In this document: positions 30,008 through 45,400 of the stretch, piece after piece
Position numbering within the stretch: position 1 is the first letter of the stretch
Layout of the letters: each line of letters opens with the position of its first letter
NCBI GenBank assembly: GCA_026874595.1
Contig: CM049322.1
Location: 60,084,886 to 60,148,885 of the forward strand
Length of the DNA: 64,000 bases
Direction of reading: 5' to 3'
From: Sipunculus nudus
Taxonomy: Eukaryota; Annelida; Sipuncula; Golfingiida; Sipunculidae
Notes under the pieces: generated by a model
Seen by the model: only the letters and a program-made list of their open reading frames with translations
What the model was told of the DNA's origin: nothing
Databases searched by the model: none
Program-made: the position numbers and the translations under genes

Positions 30008-33000
30008 GAAACGACAAGTAGAACACCAGCAAAATGCAGTACAACATAAAACGACAAGTAGAACACCAGCAAAATGCAGTACGACATGAAACGACCAGTA
30101 GTACACCGGCAAAATGTAGGACGGCATGAAACGACCAGTATACTACACCGGCAAAATGCAGTACGACATGAAACAACAAGTAATACACTGGAAAAATGCA
30201 GTACGACATGAAACGACAAGTAATACACCGGCAAAATGCAGTACAGCATAAAATGACAAGTAGAACACCAGCAAAATGCAGTACAACATGAAACGACAAG
30301 TAGAACACCAGCAAAATGCAGTACGACATGAAACGACAAGTAATACACCGGCAAAATGCAGTACAACATAAAACGACAAGCAGAACACCAGCAAAATGCA
30401 GTACAACATGAAACTACAAGTAGAACACCAGCAAAATGCAGTACAACATGGAACGAAAGTAGTACACCATGCAGCAAAACAGTACGACATGAAACGACAA
30501 GTAGTACACCAGCAAAATGCAGTACGACATGAAACGACCAGAAGTACACCGGCAAAATGTAGGACGGCATGAAACGACCAGTATACTACACCGGCAAAAT
30601 GCAGTACGACATGAAACAACAAGTAATACACTGGAAAAATGCAGTACGACATGAAACGACAAGTAATACACCGGCAAAATGCAGTACAGCATAAAATGAC
30701 AAGTAGAACACCAGCAAAATGCAGTACAACATGAAACGACAAGTAGAACACCAGCAAAATGCAGTACGACATGAAACGACAAGTAATACACCGGCAAAAT
30801 GCAGTACAACATAAAACGACAAGCAGAACACCAGCAAAATGCAGTACAACATGAAACTACAAGTAGAACACCAGCAAAATGCAGTACAACATGGAACGAA
30901 AGTAGTACACCATGCAGCAAAACAGTACGACATGAAACGACAAGTAGTACACCAGCAAAATGCAGTACAGCATAAAATGACAAGTAGAACACCAGCAAAA
31001 TGCAGTACGACATGAAACGACAAGTAATACACCGGCAAAATGCAGTACAACATAAAACGACAAGCAGAACACCAGCAAAATGCAGTACAACATGAAACGA
31101 CAAGTAGAACACCAGCAAAATGCAGTACGACATGAAACGACAAGTAATACACCGGCAAAATGCAGTACAACATAAAACGACAAGTAGAACACCAGCAAAA
31201 TGCAGTACAACATAAAACGACAAGTAGAACACCAGCAAAATGCAGTACGACATGAAACGACAAGTAATACACCGGCAAAATGCAGTACAACATAAAACGA
31301 CAAGTAGAACACCAGCAAAACAGTACGACATGAAACGACAAGTGATACACCGGCAAAATGCAGTACAACATAAAACGACAAGTAGAACACCAGCAAAATG
31401 CAGTACAACATAAAACGACAAGTAGAACACCAGCAAAATGCAGTACGACATGAAATGACAAGTAATACACCGGCAAAATGCAGTACGACCATGAAACGAC
31501 AAGTAGAACACCAGCAAAATGCAGTACGACATGAAACGACAAGTAAAACGCCACCAAATGCAGTACAACATGAAACGACAAGTAGAACACCAGCAAAATG
31601 CAGTACAACATGAAACGACAAGTAGTACACCAGCAAAATGCAGTACAACATGGAACGAAAGTAGTACACCATGCAGCAAAATAGTACGACATGAAACGAC
31701 AAGTAGTACACCAGCAAAATGCAGTACGACATGAAACGACCAGTAGTACACCGGCAAAATGTAGGACGGCATGGAACGACCAGTATACTACACCGGCAAA
31801 ATGCAGTACGACATGAAACGACAAGTAGAACACCAGCTAAATGCAGTACGACATGAAACGACAAGTAGAACACCAGCAAAATGCAGTACAACATGAAACG
31901 ACAAGTAATACACCGGCAAAATGCAGTACAACATAAAACGACAAGTAGAACACCAGCAAAATGCAGTACAACATAAAACGACAAGTAGAACACCAGCAAA
32001 ATGCAATACGACATGAAACGACAAGTAATACACCGGCAAAATGCAGTACAACATAAAACGTCAAGTAGAACACCAGCAAAATGTAGTACAACATGAAACG
32101 ACAAGTAGAACACCAGCAAAATGCAGTACGACATGAAACGACAAGTAATACACCGGCAAAATGCAGTACAACATAAAACGACAAGTAGAACACCAGCAAA
32201 ATGCAGTACAACATGAATCGACAAGTAGAACAGCAGCAAAATGCAGTACGACATGAAACGACAAGTAATACATCGGCAAAATGCAGTACAACATAAAACG
32301 ACAAGTAGAACACCAGCAAAATGCAGTACCACATGAAGCGACAAGTAGAACACCAGCAAAATGCAGTACGACATGAAACGACAAGTAATACACCTGCAAA
32401 ATGCAGTACAACATAAAACGACAAGTAGAACACCAGCAAAATGCAGTACAACATAAAACGACAAGTAGAACACCAGCAAAATGCAGTACGACATGAAACG
32501 ACCAGTAATACACCGGAAAAATGCAGTACAACATAAAACGACAAGTAGAACACCAGCAAAATGCAGTACAACACAAAACGACAAGTAGAACACCAGCAAA
32601 ATGCAGTACGACATGAAACGACAAGTAATACACCGGCAAAATGCAGTAGGACATGAAACGACAAGTAATACACCGGCAAAATGCAGTACAACATAAAACG
32701 ACAAGTAGAACACCAGCAAAATGCAGTACAACATGAAACGACAAGTAAAACACCAGCAAAATGCAGTACGACATGAAACGACAAGTAATACACCGGCAAA
32801 ATGCAGTACAACATAAAACGACAAGTAGAACACCAGCAAAATGCAGTACGACATGAAACGACAAGTAATACACCGGCAAAATGCAGTACGACCATGAAAC
32901 GACAAGTAGAACACCAGCAAAATGCAGTACAACATGAAACGACAAGTAAAACACCACCAAATGCAGTACAACATGAAACGACAAGTAGAACACCAGCAAA

Positions 33001-36000
33001 ATGCAGTACAACATGAAACGACAAGTAGAACACCAGCAAAATGCAGTACGACATGAAACGACAAGTAATACACCGGCAAAATGCAGTACAACATAAAACG
33101 ACAAGTAGAACACCAGCAAAATGCAGTACAACATGAAACGACAAGTAGAACACCAGCAAAATGCAGTACGACATGAAACGACAAGTAATACACCGGCAAA
33201 ATGCAGTACAACATAAAACGACAAGTAGAACACCAGCAAAATGCAGTACAACATAAAACGACAAGTAGAACACCAGCAAAATGCAGTACGACATGAAACG
33301 ACCAGTAGTACACCGGCAAAATGTAGGACGGCATGAAACGACCAGTATACTACACCGGCAAAATGCAGTACGACATGAAACAACAAGTAATACACTGGAA
33401 AAATGCAGTACGACATGAAACGACAAGTAATACACCGGCAAAATGCAGTACAGCATAAAATGACAAGTAGAACACCAGCAAAATGCAGTACAACATGAAA
33501 CGACAAGTAGAACACCAGCAAAATGCAGTACGACATGAAACGACAAGTAATACACCGGCAAAATGCAGTACAACATAAAACGACAAGCAGAACACCAGCA
33601 AAATGCAGTACAACATGAAACTACAAGTAGAACACCAGCAAAATGCAGTACAACATGGAACGAAAGTAGTACACCATGCAGCAAAACAGTACGACATGAA
33701 ACGACAAGTAGTACACCAGCAAAATGCAGTACGACATGAAACGACCAGAAGTACACCGGCAAAATGTAGGACGGCATGAAACGACCAGTATACTACACCG
33801 GCAAAATGCAGTACGACATGAAACAACAAGTAATACACTGGAAAAATGCAGTACGACATGAAACGACAAGTAATACACCGGCAAAATGCAGTACAGCATA
33901 AAATGACAAGTAGAACACCAGCAAAATGCAGTACAACATGAAACGACAAGTAGAACACCAGCAAAATGCAGTACGACATGAAACGACAAGTAATACACCG
34001 GCAAAATGCAGTACAACATAAAACGACAAGCAGAACACCAGCAAAATGCAGTACAACATGAAACTACAAGTAGAACACCAGCAAAATGCAGTACAACATG
34101 GAACGAAAGTAGTACACCATGCAGCAAAACAGTACGACATGAAACGACAAGTAGTACACCAGCAAAATGCAGTACAGCATAAAATGACAAGTAGAACACC
34201 AGCAAAATGCAGTACGACATGAAACGACAAGTAATACACCGGCAAAATGCAGTACAACATAAAACGACAAGCAGAACACCAGCAAAATGCAGTACAACAT
34301 GAAACGACAAGTAGAACACCAGCAAAATGCAGTACGACATGAAACGACAAGTAATACACCGGCAAAATGCAGTACAACATAAAACGACAAGTAGAACACC
34401 AGCAAAATGCAGTACAACATAAAACGACAAGTAGAACACCAGCAAAATGCAGTACGACATGAAACGACAAGTAATACACCGGCAAAATGCAGTACAACAT
34501 AAAACGACAAGTAGAACACCAGCAAAACAGTACGACATGAAACGACAAGTGATACACCGGCAAAATGCAGTACAACATAAAACGACAAGTAGAACACCAG
34601 CAAAATGCAGTACAACATAAAACGACAAGTAGAACACCAGCAAAATGCAGTACGACATGAAATGACAAGTAATACACCGGCAAAATGCAGTACGACCATG
34701 AAACGACAAGTAGAACACCAGCAAAATGCAGTACGACATGAAACGACAAGTAAAACGCCACCAAATGCAGTACAACATGAAACGACAAGTAGAACACCAG
34801 CAAAATGCAGTACAACATGAAACGACAAGTAGTACACCAGCAAAATGCAGTACAACATGGAACGAAAGTAGTACACCATGCAGCAAAATAGTACGACATG
34901 AAACGACAAGTAGTACACCAGCAAAATGCAGTACGACATGAAACGACCAGTAGTACACCGGCAAAATGTAGGACGGCATGGAACGACCAGTATACTACAC
35001 CGGCAAAATGCAGTACGACATGAAACGACAAGTAGAACACCAGCTAAATGCAGTACGACATGAAACGACAAGTAGAACACCAGCAAAATGCAGTACAACA
35101 TGAAACGACAAGTAATACACCGGCAAAATGCAGTACAACATAAAACGACAAGTAGAACACCAGCAAAATGCAGTACAACATAAAACGACAAGTAGAACAC
35201 CAGCAAAATGCAATACGACATGAAACGACAAGTAATACACCGGCAAAATGCAGTACAACATAAAACGTCAAGTAGAACACCAGCAAAATGTAGTACAACA
35301 TGAAACGACAAGTAGAACACCAGCAAAATGCAGTACGACATGAAACGACAAGTAATACACCGGCAAAATGCAGTACAACATAAAACGACAAGTAGAACAC
35401 CAGCAAAATGCAGTACAACATGAATCGACAAGTAGAACAGCAGCAAAATGCAGTACGACATGAAACGACAAGTAATACATCGGCAAAATGCAGTACAACA
35501 TAAAACGACAAGTAGAACACCAGCAAAATGCAGTACCACATGAAGCGACAAGTAGAACACCAGCAAAATGCAGTACGACATGAAACGACAAGTAATACAC
35601 CTGCAAAATGCAGTACAACATAAAACGACAAGTAGAACACCAGCAAAATGCAGTACAACATAAAACGACAAGTAGAACACCAGCAAAATGCAGTACGACA
35701 TGAAACGACCAGTAATACACCGGAAAAATGCAGTACAACATAAAACGACAAGTAGAACACCAGCAAAATGCAGTACAACACAAAACGACAAGTAGAACAC
35801 CAGCAAAATGCAGTACGACATGAAACGACAAGTAATACACCGGCAAAATGCAGTAGGACATGAAACGACAAGTAATACACCGGCAAAATGCAGTACAACA
35901 TAAAACGACAAGTAGAACACCAGCAAAATGCAGTACAACATGAAACGACAAGTAAAACACCAGCAAAATGCAGTACGACATGAAACGACAAGTAATACAC

Positions 36001-36421
36001 CGGCAAAATGCAGTACAACATAAAACGACAAGTAGAACACCAGCAAAATGCAGTACGACATGAAACGACAAGTAATACACCGGCAAAATGCAGTACGACC
36101 ATGAAACGACAAGTAGAACACCAGCAAAATGCAGTACAACATGAAACGACAAGTAAAACACCACCAAATGCAGTACAACATGAAACGACAAGTAGAACAC
36201 CAGCAAAATGCAGTACAACATGAAACGACAAGTAGAACACCAGCAAAATGCAGTACGACATGAAACGACAAGTAATACACCGGCAAAATGCAGTACAACA
36301 TAAAACGACAAGTAGAACACCAGCAAAATGCAGTACAACATGAAACGACAAGTAGAACACCAGCAAAATGCAGTACGACATGAAACGACAAGTAATACAC
36401 CGGCAAAATGCAGTACAACAT
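30008..36421. repeat. 3,207-bp segmental tandem duplication inside the satellite
   Basis: Copy one (about 30,008-33,214) and copy two (about 33,215-36,421) abut with a constant 3,207-bp offset. The left limit is seen where 30,001 reads ACAACATGAAACG but 33,208 reads ACAACATAAAACG. The right limit is near 36,427, where ATAAAACAACA departs from ATAAAACGACA. Marker variants AATACGACATG, GAATCGACAAG, ACATCGGC and CCACATGAAGCG occur in the same order in both copies. Confidence 0.8.
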
Positions 36422-39400
36422 AAAACAACAAGTAGAACACCAGCAAAATGCAGTACAACATAAAACGACAAGTAGAACACCAGCAAAATGCAGTACGACA
36501 TGAAACGACAAGTAATACACCGGCAAAATGCAGTACGTCATGAAACGACAAGTAATACACCGGCAAAATGCAGTAAAACATAAAACGACAAGTAGAACAC
36601 CAGCAAAATGCAGTACAACATGAAACGACAAGTAGAACACCAGCAAAATGCAGTACGACATGAAACGACAAGTAATACACCGGCAAAATGCAGTACAACA
36701 TAAAACGACAAGTAGAACACCAGCAAAATGCAGTACGACATGAAACGACAAGTTATACACCGGCAAAATGCAGTACGACCATGAAACGACAAGTAGAACA
36801 CCAGCAAAATGCAGTACAACATGAAACGACAAGTAAAACACCACCAAATGCAGTACAACATGAAACGACAAGTAGAACACCAGCAAAATGCAGTACAACA
36901 TGAAACGACAAGTAGTACACCAGCAAAATGCAGTACAACATGGAACGAAAGTAGTACACCATGCAGCAAAACAGTACGAAATGAAACGACAAGTAGTACA
37001 CCAGCAAAATGCAGTACGGCATGAAACGACCAGTAGTACACCGGCAAAATGTAGGACGGCATGAAACGACCAGTATACTACACCGGCAAAATGCAGTACG
37101 ACATGAACCAACAAGTAATACACCGGCAAAATGCAGTACGACATGAAACGACAAGTATTACACCGGCAAAATGCAGTACAACATAAAACGACAAGTAGAA
37201 CACCAGCAAAATGCAGTACAACATGAAACGACAAGTAGAACACCAGCAAAACAGTACGACATGAAACGACAAGTAATACACCGGCAAAATGCAGTACAAC
37301 ATAAAACGACAAGTAGAACACCAGCAAAATGCAGTACAACATAAAACGACAAGTAGAACACCAGCAAAATGCAGTACGACATGAAATGACAAGTAATACA
37401 CCGGCAAAATGCAGTACGACCATGAAACGACAAGTAGAACACCAGCAAAATGCAGTACGACATGAAACGACAAGTAAAACACCAGCAAATGCAGTACAAC
37501 ATGAAACGACAAGTAGAACACCAGCAAAATGCAATACAACATGAAACGACAAGTAGAACACCAGCAAAATGCAGTTCAACATAAAACGACAAGTAGAACA
37601 CCAGCAAAATGCAGTACGACATGAAACGACCAGTAGTACACCGGCAAAATGTAGGACGGCATGAAACGACCAGTATACTACACCGGCAAAATGCAGTACG
37701 ACATGAAACAACAAGTAATACACTGGAAAAATGCAGTACGACATGAAACGACAAGTAATACACCGGCAAAATGCAGTACAGCATAAAATGACAAGTAGAA
37801 CACCAGCAAAATGCAGTACAACATGAAACGACAAGTAGAACACCAGCAAAATGCAGTACGACATGAAACGACAAGTAATACACCGGCAAAATGCAGTACA
37901 ACATAAAACGACAAGCAGAACACCAGCAAAATGCAGTACAACATGAAACTACAAGTAGAACACCAGCAAAATGCAGTACAACATGGAACGAAAGTAGTAC
38001 ACCATGCAGCAAAACAGTACGACATGAAACGACAAGTAGTACACCAGCAAAATGCAGTACGACATGAAACGACCAGTAGTACACCGGCAAAATATAGGAC
38101 GGCATGAAACGACCAGTATACTACACCGGCAAAATGCAGTACGACATGAAACAACAAGTAATACACTGGAAAAATGCAGTACGACATGAAACGACAAGTA
38201 ATACACCGGCAAAATGCAGTACAGCATAAAATGACAAGTAGAACACCAGCAAAATGCAGTACAACATGAAACGACAAGTAGAACACCATCAAAATGCAGT
38301 ACGACATGAAACGACAAGTAGAACACCAGCAAAATGCAATACAACATGAAACGACAAGTAGAACACCAGCAAAATGCAGTACAACATAAAACGACAAGTA
38401 GAACACCAGCAAAATGCAGTACGACATGAAACGACCAGTAGTACACCGGCAAAATGTAGGACGGCATGAAACGACCAGTATACTACACCGGCAAAATGCA
38501 GTACGACATGAAACAACAAGTAATACACTGGAAAAATGCAGTACGACATGAAACGACAAGTAATACACCGGCAAAATGCAGTACAGCATAAAATGACAAG
38601 TAGAACACCAGCAAAATGCAGTACAACATGAAACGACAAGTAGAACACCAGCAAAATGCAGTACGACATGAAACGACAAGTAATACACCGGCAAAATGCA
38701 GTACAACATAAAACGACAAGCAGAACACCAGCAAAATGCAGTACAACATGAAACTACAAGTAGAACACCAGCAAAATGCAGTACAACATGGAACGAAAGT
38801 AGTACACCATGCAGCAAAACAGTACGACATGAAACGACAAGTAGTACACCAGCAAAATGCAGTACGACATGAAACGACCAGAAGTACACCGGCAAAATGT
38901 AGGACGGCATGAAACGACCAGTATACTACACCGGCAAAATGCAGTACGACATGAAACAACAAGTAATACACTGGAAAAATGCAGTACGACATGAAACGAC
39001 AAGTAATACACCGGCAAAATGCAGTACAGCATAAAATGACAAGTAGAACACCAGCAAAATGCAGTACAACATGAAACGACAAGTAGAACACCAGCAAAAT
39101 GCAGTACGACATGAAACGACAAGTAGAACACCAGCAAAATGCAATACAACATGAACGACAAGTAGAACACCAGCAAAATGCAGTACAACATAAAACGACA
39201 AGTAGAACACCAGCAAAATGCAGTACGACATGAAACGACCAGTAGTACACCGGCAAAATGTAGGACGGCATGAAACGACCAGTATACTACACCGGCAAAA
39301 TGCAGTACGACATGAAACAACAAGTAATACACTGGAAAAATGCAGTACGACATGAAACGACAAGTAATACACCGGCAAAATGCAGTACAGCATAAAATGA

Positions 39401-42400
39401 CAAGTAGAACACCAGCAAAATGCAGTACAACATGAAACGACAAGTAGAACAGCAGCAAAATGCAGTACGACATGAAACGACAAGTAATACACCGGCAAAA
39501 TGCAGTACAACATGAAACGACAAGTAGAACACCAGCAAAATGCAGTACAACATAAAACGACAAGTAAAACACCAGCAAAATGCAGTACGACATGAAACGA
39601 CCAGTAGTACACCGGCAAAATGTAGGACGGCATGAAACGACCAGTATACTACACCGGCAAAATGCAGTACGACATGAAACAACAAGTAATACACTGGAAA
39701 AATGCAGTACGACATGAAACGACAAGTAATACACCGGCAAAATGCAGTACAGCATAAAATGACAAGTAGAACACCAGCAAAATGCAGTACAACATGAAAC
39801 GACAAGTAGAACACCAGCAAAATGCAGTACGACATGAAACGACAAGTAATACACCGGCAAAATGCAGTACAACATAAAACGACAAGCAGAACACCAGCAA
39901 AATGCAGTACAACATGAAACTACAAGTAGAACACCAGCAAAATGCAGTACAACATGGAACGAAAGTAGTACACCATGCAGCAAAACAGTACGACATGAAA
40001 CGACAAGTAGTACACCAGCAAAATGCAGTACAGCATAAAATGACAAGTAGAACACCAGCAAAATGCAGTACGACATGAAACGACAAGTAATACACCGGCA
40101 AAATGCAGTACAACATAAAACGACAAGCAGAACACCAGCAAAATGCAGTACAACATGAAACGACAAGTAGAACACCAGCAAAATGCAGTACGACATGAAA
40201 CGACAAGTAATACACCGGCAAAATGCAGTACAACATAAAACGACAAGTAGAACACCAGCAAAATGCAGTACAACATAAAACGACAAGTAGAACACCAGCA
40301 AAATGCAGTACGACATGAAACGACAAGTAATACACCGGCAAAATGCAGTACAACATAAAACGACAAGAAGAACACCAGCAAAATGCAGTACAACATGAAA
40401 CGACAAGTAGAACACCAGCAAAACAGTACGACATGAAACGACAAGTAATACACCGGCAAAATGCAGTACAACATAAAACGACAAGTAGAACACCAGCAAA
40501 ATGCAGTACAACATAAAACGACAAGTAGAACACCAGCAAAATGCAGTACGACATGAAATGACAAGTAATACACCGGCAAAATGCAGTACGACCATGAAAC
40601 GACAAGTAGAACACCAGCAAAATGCAGTACGACATGAAACGACAAGTAAAACGCCACCAAATGCAGTACAACATGAAACGACAAGTAGAACACCAGCAAA
40701 ATGCAGTACAACATGAAACGACAAGTAGTACACCAGCAAAATGCAGTACGACATGAAACGACCAGTAGTACACCGGTAAAATGTAGGACGGCATGAAACG
40801 ACCAGTATACTACACCGGCAAAATGCAGTACGACATGAAACGACAAGTAGAACACCAGCTAAATGCAGTACGACATGAAACGACAAGTAGAACACAAGCA
40901 AAATGCAGTACAACATGAAACGACAGGTAGAACACCAGCAAAATGCAGTACAACATAAAACGACAAGTAGAACACCAGCAAAATGCAGTACAACATGAAA
41001 CGACAAGTAGTACACCAGCAAAATGCAGTTCGACATGAAACGACAAGTAGAACACCAGCAAAATGCAGTACAACATGAAACGACAAGTAGAACACCAGCA
41101 AAATGCAGTACAACATGAAACGACAAATAGAACACCAGCAAAATGCAGTACGACATGAAACGACAAGTAGAACACCAGCAAAATGCAGGACGACATGAAA
41201 CGACAAGTAGAACACCAGCAAAATGCAGTACGACATGAAACGACAAGTAAAACACCAGCAAAATGCAGTACAACATGAAACGACAAGTAGTACACCAGCA
41301 AAATGCAGTACGACATGAAACGACAGTAGTACACCGGCAAAATGCAGTACGACATGAAACGACCAGTAGTACACCGGCAAAATGTAGGACGACATGAAAC
41401 GACCAGTATAGTACACCGGCAAAGTGCAGTACGACATGAAACAACAAGTAATACACTGGAAAAATGCAGTACGACATGAAACGACAAGTAATACACCAGC
41501 AAAATGCTGTACAGCATAAAACGACAAGTAGAACACCAGCAAAATGCAGTACAGCATGAAACGACAAGTAGAACACCAGCAAAATGCAGGACAACATGAA
41601 ACGACAAGTAGTACACCAGCAAAATGCAGTACAACATGGAACGAAAGTAGTACACCATGCAGCAAAACAGTACGACATGAAACGACAAGTAGTACACCAG
41701 CAAAATGCAGTACGACATGAAACGACAAGTAATACACCGGCAAAATGCAGTACAACATAAAACGACCAGTATAGAACACCAGCAAAATGCAGTACGACAT
41801 GAAACGACAAGTAGAACACCAGCAAAATGCAGGACGACATGAAACGACAAGTAGAACACCAGCAAAATGCAGTACGACATGAAACGACAAGTAGTACACC
41901 GGCAAAATGCAGTACGACATGAAACGACCAGTAGTACACCGGCAAAATGCAGTACGACATGAAACGACAAGTAGTACACCGGCAAAATGCAGTACGACAT
42001 GAAACGACCAGTAGTACACCGACAAAATGCAGTACGACATGAAACGACAAGTAGTACACCAGCAAAATGCAGTACGACATGAAACGACCAGTAGTACACC
42101 GGCAAAATGCAGTACGACATGAAACGACCAGTAGTACACCGGCAAAATGCAGTACGACATGAAACGACAAGTAATACACCGGCAAAATGCAGTACAACAT
42201 AAAACGACAAGTAGAACACCAGCAAAATGCAGTACAACATGAAACGACAAGTAGAACACCAGCAAAACAGTACGACATGAAACGACAAGTAATACACCGG
42301 CAAAATGCAGTACAACATAAAACGACAAGTAGAACACCAGCAAAATGCAGTACAACATAAAACGACAAGTAGAACACCAGCAAAATGCAGTACGACATGA

Positions 42401-45400
42401 AATGACAAGTAATACACCGGCAAAATGCAGTACGACCATGAAACGACAAGTAGAACACCAGCAAAATGCAGTACGACATGAAACGACAAGTAAAACGCCA
42501 CCAAATGCAGTACAACATGAAACGACAAGTAGAACACCAGCAAAATGCAGTACAACATGAAACGACAAGTAGTACACCAGCAAAATGCAGTACAACATGG
42601 AACGAAGGTAGTACACCATGCAGCAAAACAGTACGACATGAAACGACAAGTAGTACACCAGCAAAATGCAGTACGACATGAAACGACCAGTAGTACACCG
42701 GCAAAATGTAGGACGGCATGAAACGACCAGTATACTACACCGGCAAAATGCAGTACGACATGAAACGACAAGTAGAACACCAGCTAAATGCAGTACGACA
42801 TGAAACGACAAGTAGAACACCAGCAAAATGCAGTACGACATGAAACGACCAGTAGTACACCGGCAAAATGTAGGACGGCATGAAACGACCAGTATACTAC
42901 ACCGGCAAAATGCAGTACGACATGAAACAACAAGTAATACACTGGAAAAATGCAGTACGACATGAAACGACAAGTAATACACCGGCAAAATGCAGTACAG
43001 CATAAAATGACAAGTAGAACACCAGCAAAATGCAGTACAACATGAAACGACAAGTAGAACACCAGCAAAATGCAGTACGACATGAAACGACAAGTAATAC
43101 ACCGGCAAAATGCAGTACAACATAAAACGACAAGCAGAACACCAGCAAAATGCAGTACAACATGAAACTACAAGTAGAACACCAGCAAAATGCAGTACAA
43201 CATGGAACGAAAGTAGTACACCATGCAGCAAAACAGTACGACATGAAACGACAAGTAGTACACCAGCAAAATGCAGTACAGCATAAAATGACAAGTAGAA
43301 CACCAGCAAAATGCAGTACGACATGAAACGACAAGTAATACACCGGCAAAATGCAGTACAACATAAAACGACAAGCAGAACACCAGCAAAATGCAGTACA
43401 ACATGAAACGACAAGTAGAACACCAGCAAAATGCAGTACGACATGAAACGACAAGTAATACACCGGCAAAATGCAGTACAACATAAAACGACAAGTAGAA
43501 CACCAGCAAAATGCAGTACAACATAAAACGACAAGTAGAACACCAGCAAAATGCAGTACGACATGAAACGACAAGTAATACACCGGCAAAATGCAGTACA
43601 ACATAAAACGACAAGAAGAACACCAGCAAAATGCAGTACAACATGAAACGACAAGTAGAACACCAGCAAAACAGTACGACATGAAACGACAAGTAATACA
43701 CCGGCAAAATGCAGTACAACATAAAACGACAAGTAGAACACCAGCAAAATGCAGTACAACATAAAACGACAAGTAGAACACCAGCAAAATGCAGTACGAC
43801 ATGAAATGACAAGTAATACACCGGCAAAATGCAGTACGACCATGAAACGACAAGTAGAACACCAGCAAAATGCAGTACGACATGAAACGACAAGTAAAAC
43901 GCCACCAAATGCAGTACAACATGAAACGACAAGTAGAACACCAGCAAAATGCAGTACAACATGAAACGACAAGTAGTACACCAGCAAAATGCAGTACAAC
44001 ATGGAACGAAAGTAGTACACCATGCAGCAAAACAGTACGACATGAAACGACAAGTAGTACACCAGCAAAATGCAGTACGACACGAAACGACCAGTAGTAC
44101 ACCGGTAAAATGTAGGACGGCATGAAACGACCAGTATACTACACCGGCAAAATGCAGTACGACATGAAACGACAAGTAGAACACCAGCTAAATGCAGTAC
44201 GACATGAAACGACAAGTAGAACACAAGCAAAATGCAGTACAACATGAAACGACAGGTAGAACACCAGCAAAATGCAGTACAACATAAAACGACAAGTAGA
44301 ACACCAGCAAAATGCAGTACAACATGAAACGACAAGTAGTACACCAGCAAAATGCAGTTCGACATGAAACGACAAGTAGAACACCAGCAAAATGCAGTAC
44401 AACATGAAACGACAAATAGAACACCAGCAAAATGCAGTACAACATGAAACGACAAATAGAACACCAGCAAAATGCAGTACGACATGAAACGACAAGTAGA
44501 ACACCAGCAAAATGCAGGACGACATGAAACGACAAGTAGAACACCAGCAAAATGCAGTACGACATGAAACGACAAGTAAAACACCAGCAAAATGCAGTAC
44601 AACATGAAACGACAAGTAGTACACCAGCAAAATGCAGTACGACATGAAACGACAGTAGTACACCGGCAAAATGCAGTACGACATGAAACGACCAGTAGTA
44701 CACCGGCAAAATGCAGTACAACATGGAACGAAAGTAGTACACCATGCAGCAAAACAGTACGACATGAAACGACAAGTAGTACACCAGCAAAATGCAGTAC
44801 GACATGAAACGACAAGTAATACACCGGCAAAATGCAGTACAACATAAAACGACCAGTATAGAACACCAGCAAAATGCAGTACGACATGAAACGACAAGTA
44901 GAACACCAGCAAAATGCAGGACGACATGAAACGACAAGTAGAACACCAGCAAAATGCAGTACGACATGAAACGACAAGTAGTACACCGGCAAAATGCAGT
45001 ACGACATGAAACGACCGGTAGTACACCGGCAAAATGCAGTACGACATGAAACGACAAGTAGTACACCGGCAAAATGCAGTACGACATGAAACGACCAGTA
45101 GTACACCGGCAAAATGCAGTACGACATGAAACGACAAGTAGTACACCAGCAAAATGCAGTACGACATGAAACGACCAGTAGTACACCGGCAAAATGCAGT
45201 ACGACATGAAACGACCAGTAGTACACCGGCAAAATGCAGTACGACATGAAACGACAAGTAATACACCGGCAAAATGCAGTACAACATAAAACGACAAGTA
45301 GAACACCAGCAAAATGCAGTACAACATGAAACGACAAGTAGAACACCAGCAAAACAGTACGACATGAAACGACAAGTAATACACCGGCAAAATGCAGTAC

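Larger units (their letters stand above)
23613..39125. repeat. Dispersed 2.2-3.0-kb satellite segment shared at three places
   Basis: The segment 23,613-25,810 recurs at 27,783-29,980 (offset 4,170 bp), and 27,783-30,785 recurs at 36,123-39,125 (offset 8,340 bp). They share marker variants such as ACATGAACCAACAAG, AAGTATTACACC and GTACGAAATGAAAC. The copies are separated by other satellite blocks rather than lying side by side, so later insertions, deletions or exchanges have reshuffled the array. Confidence 0.7.
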
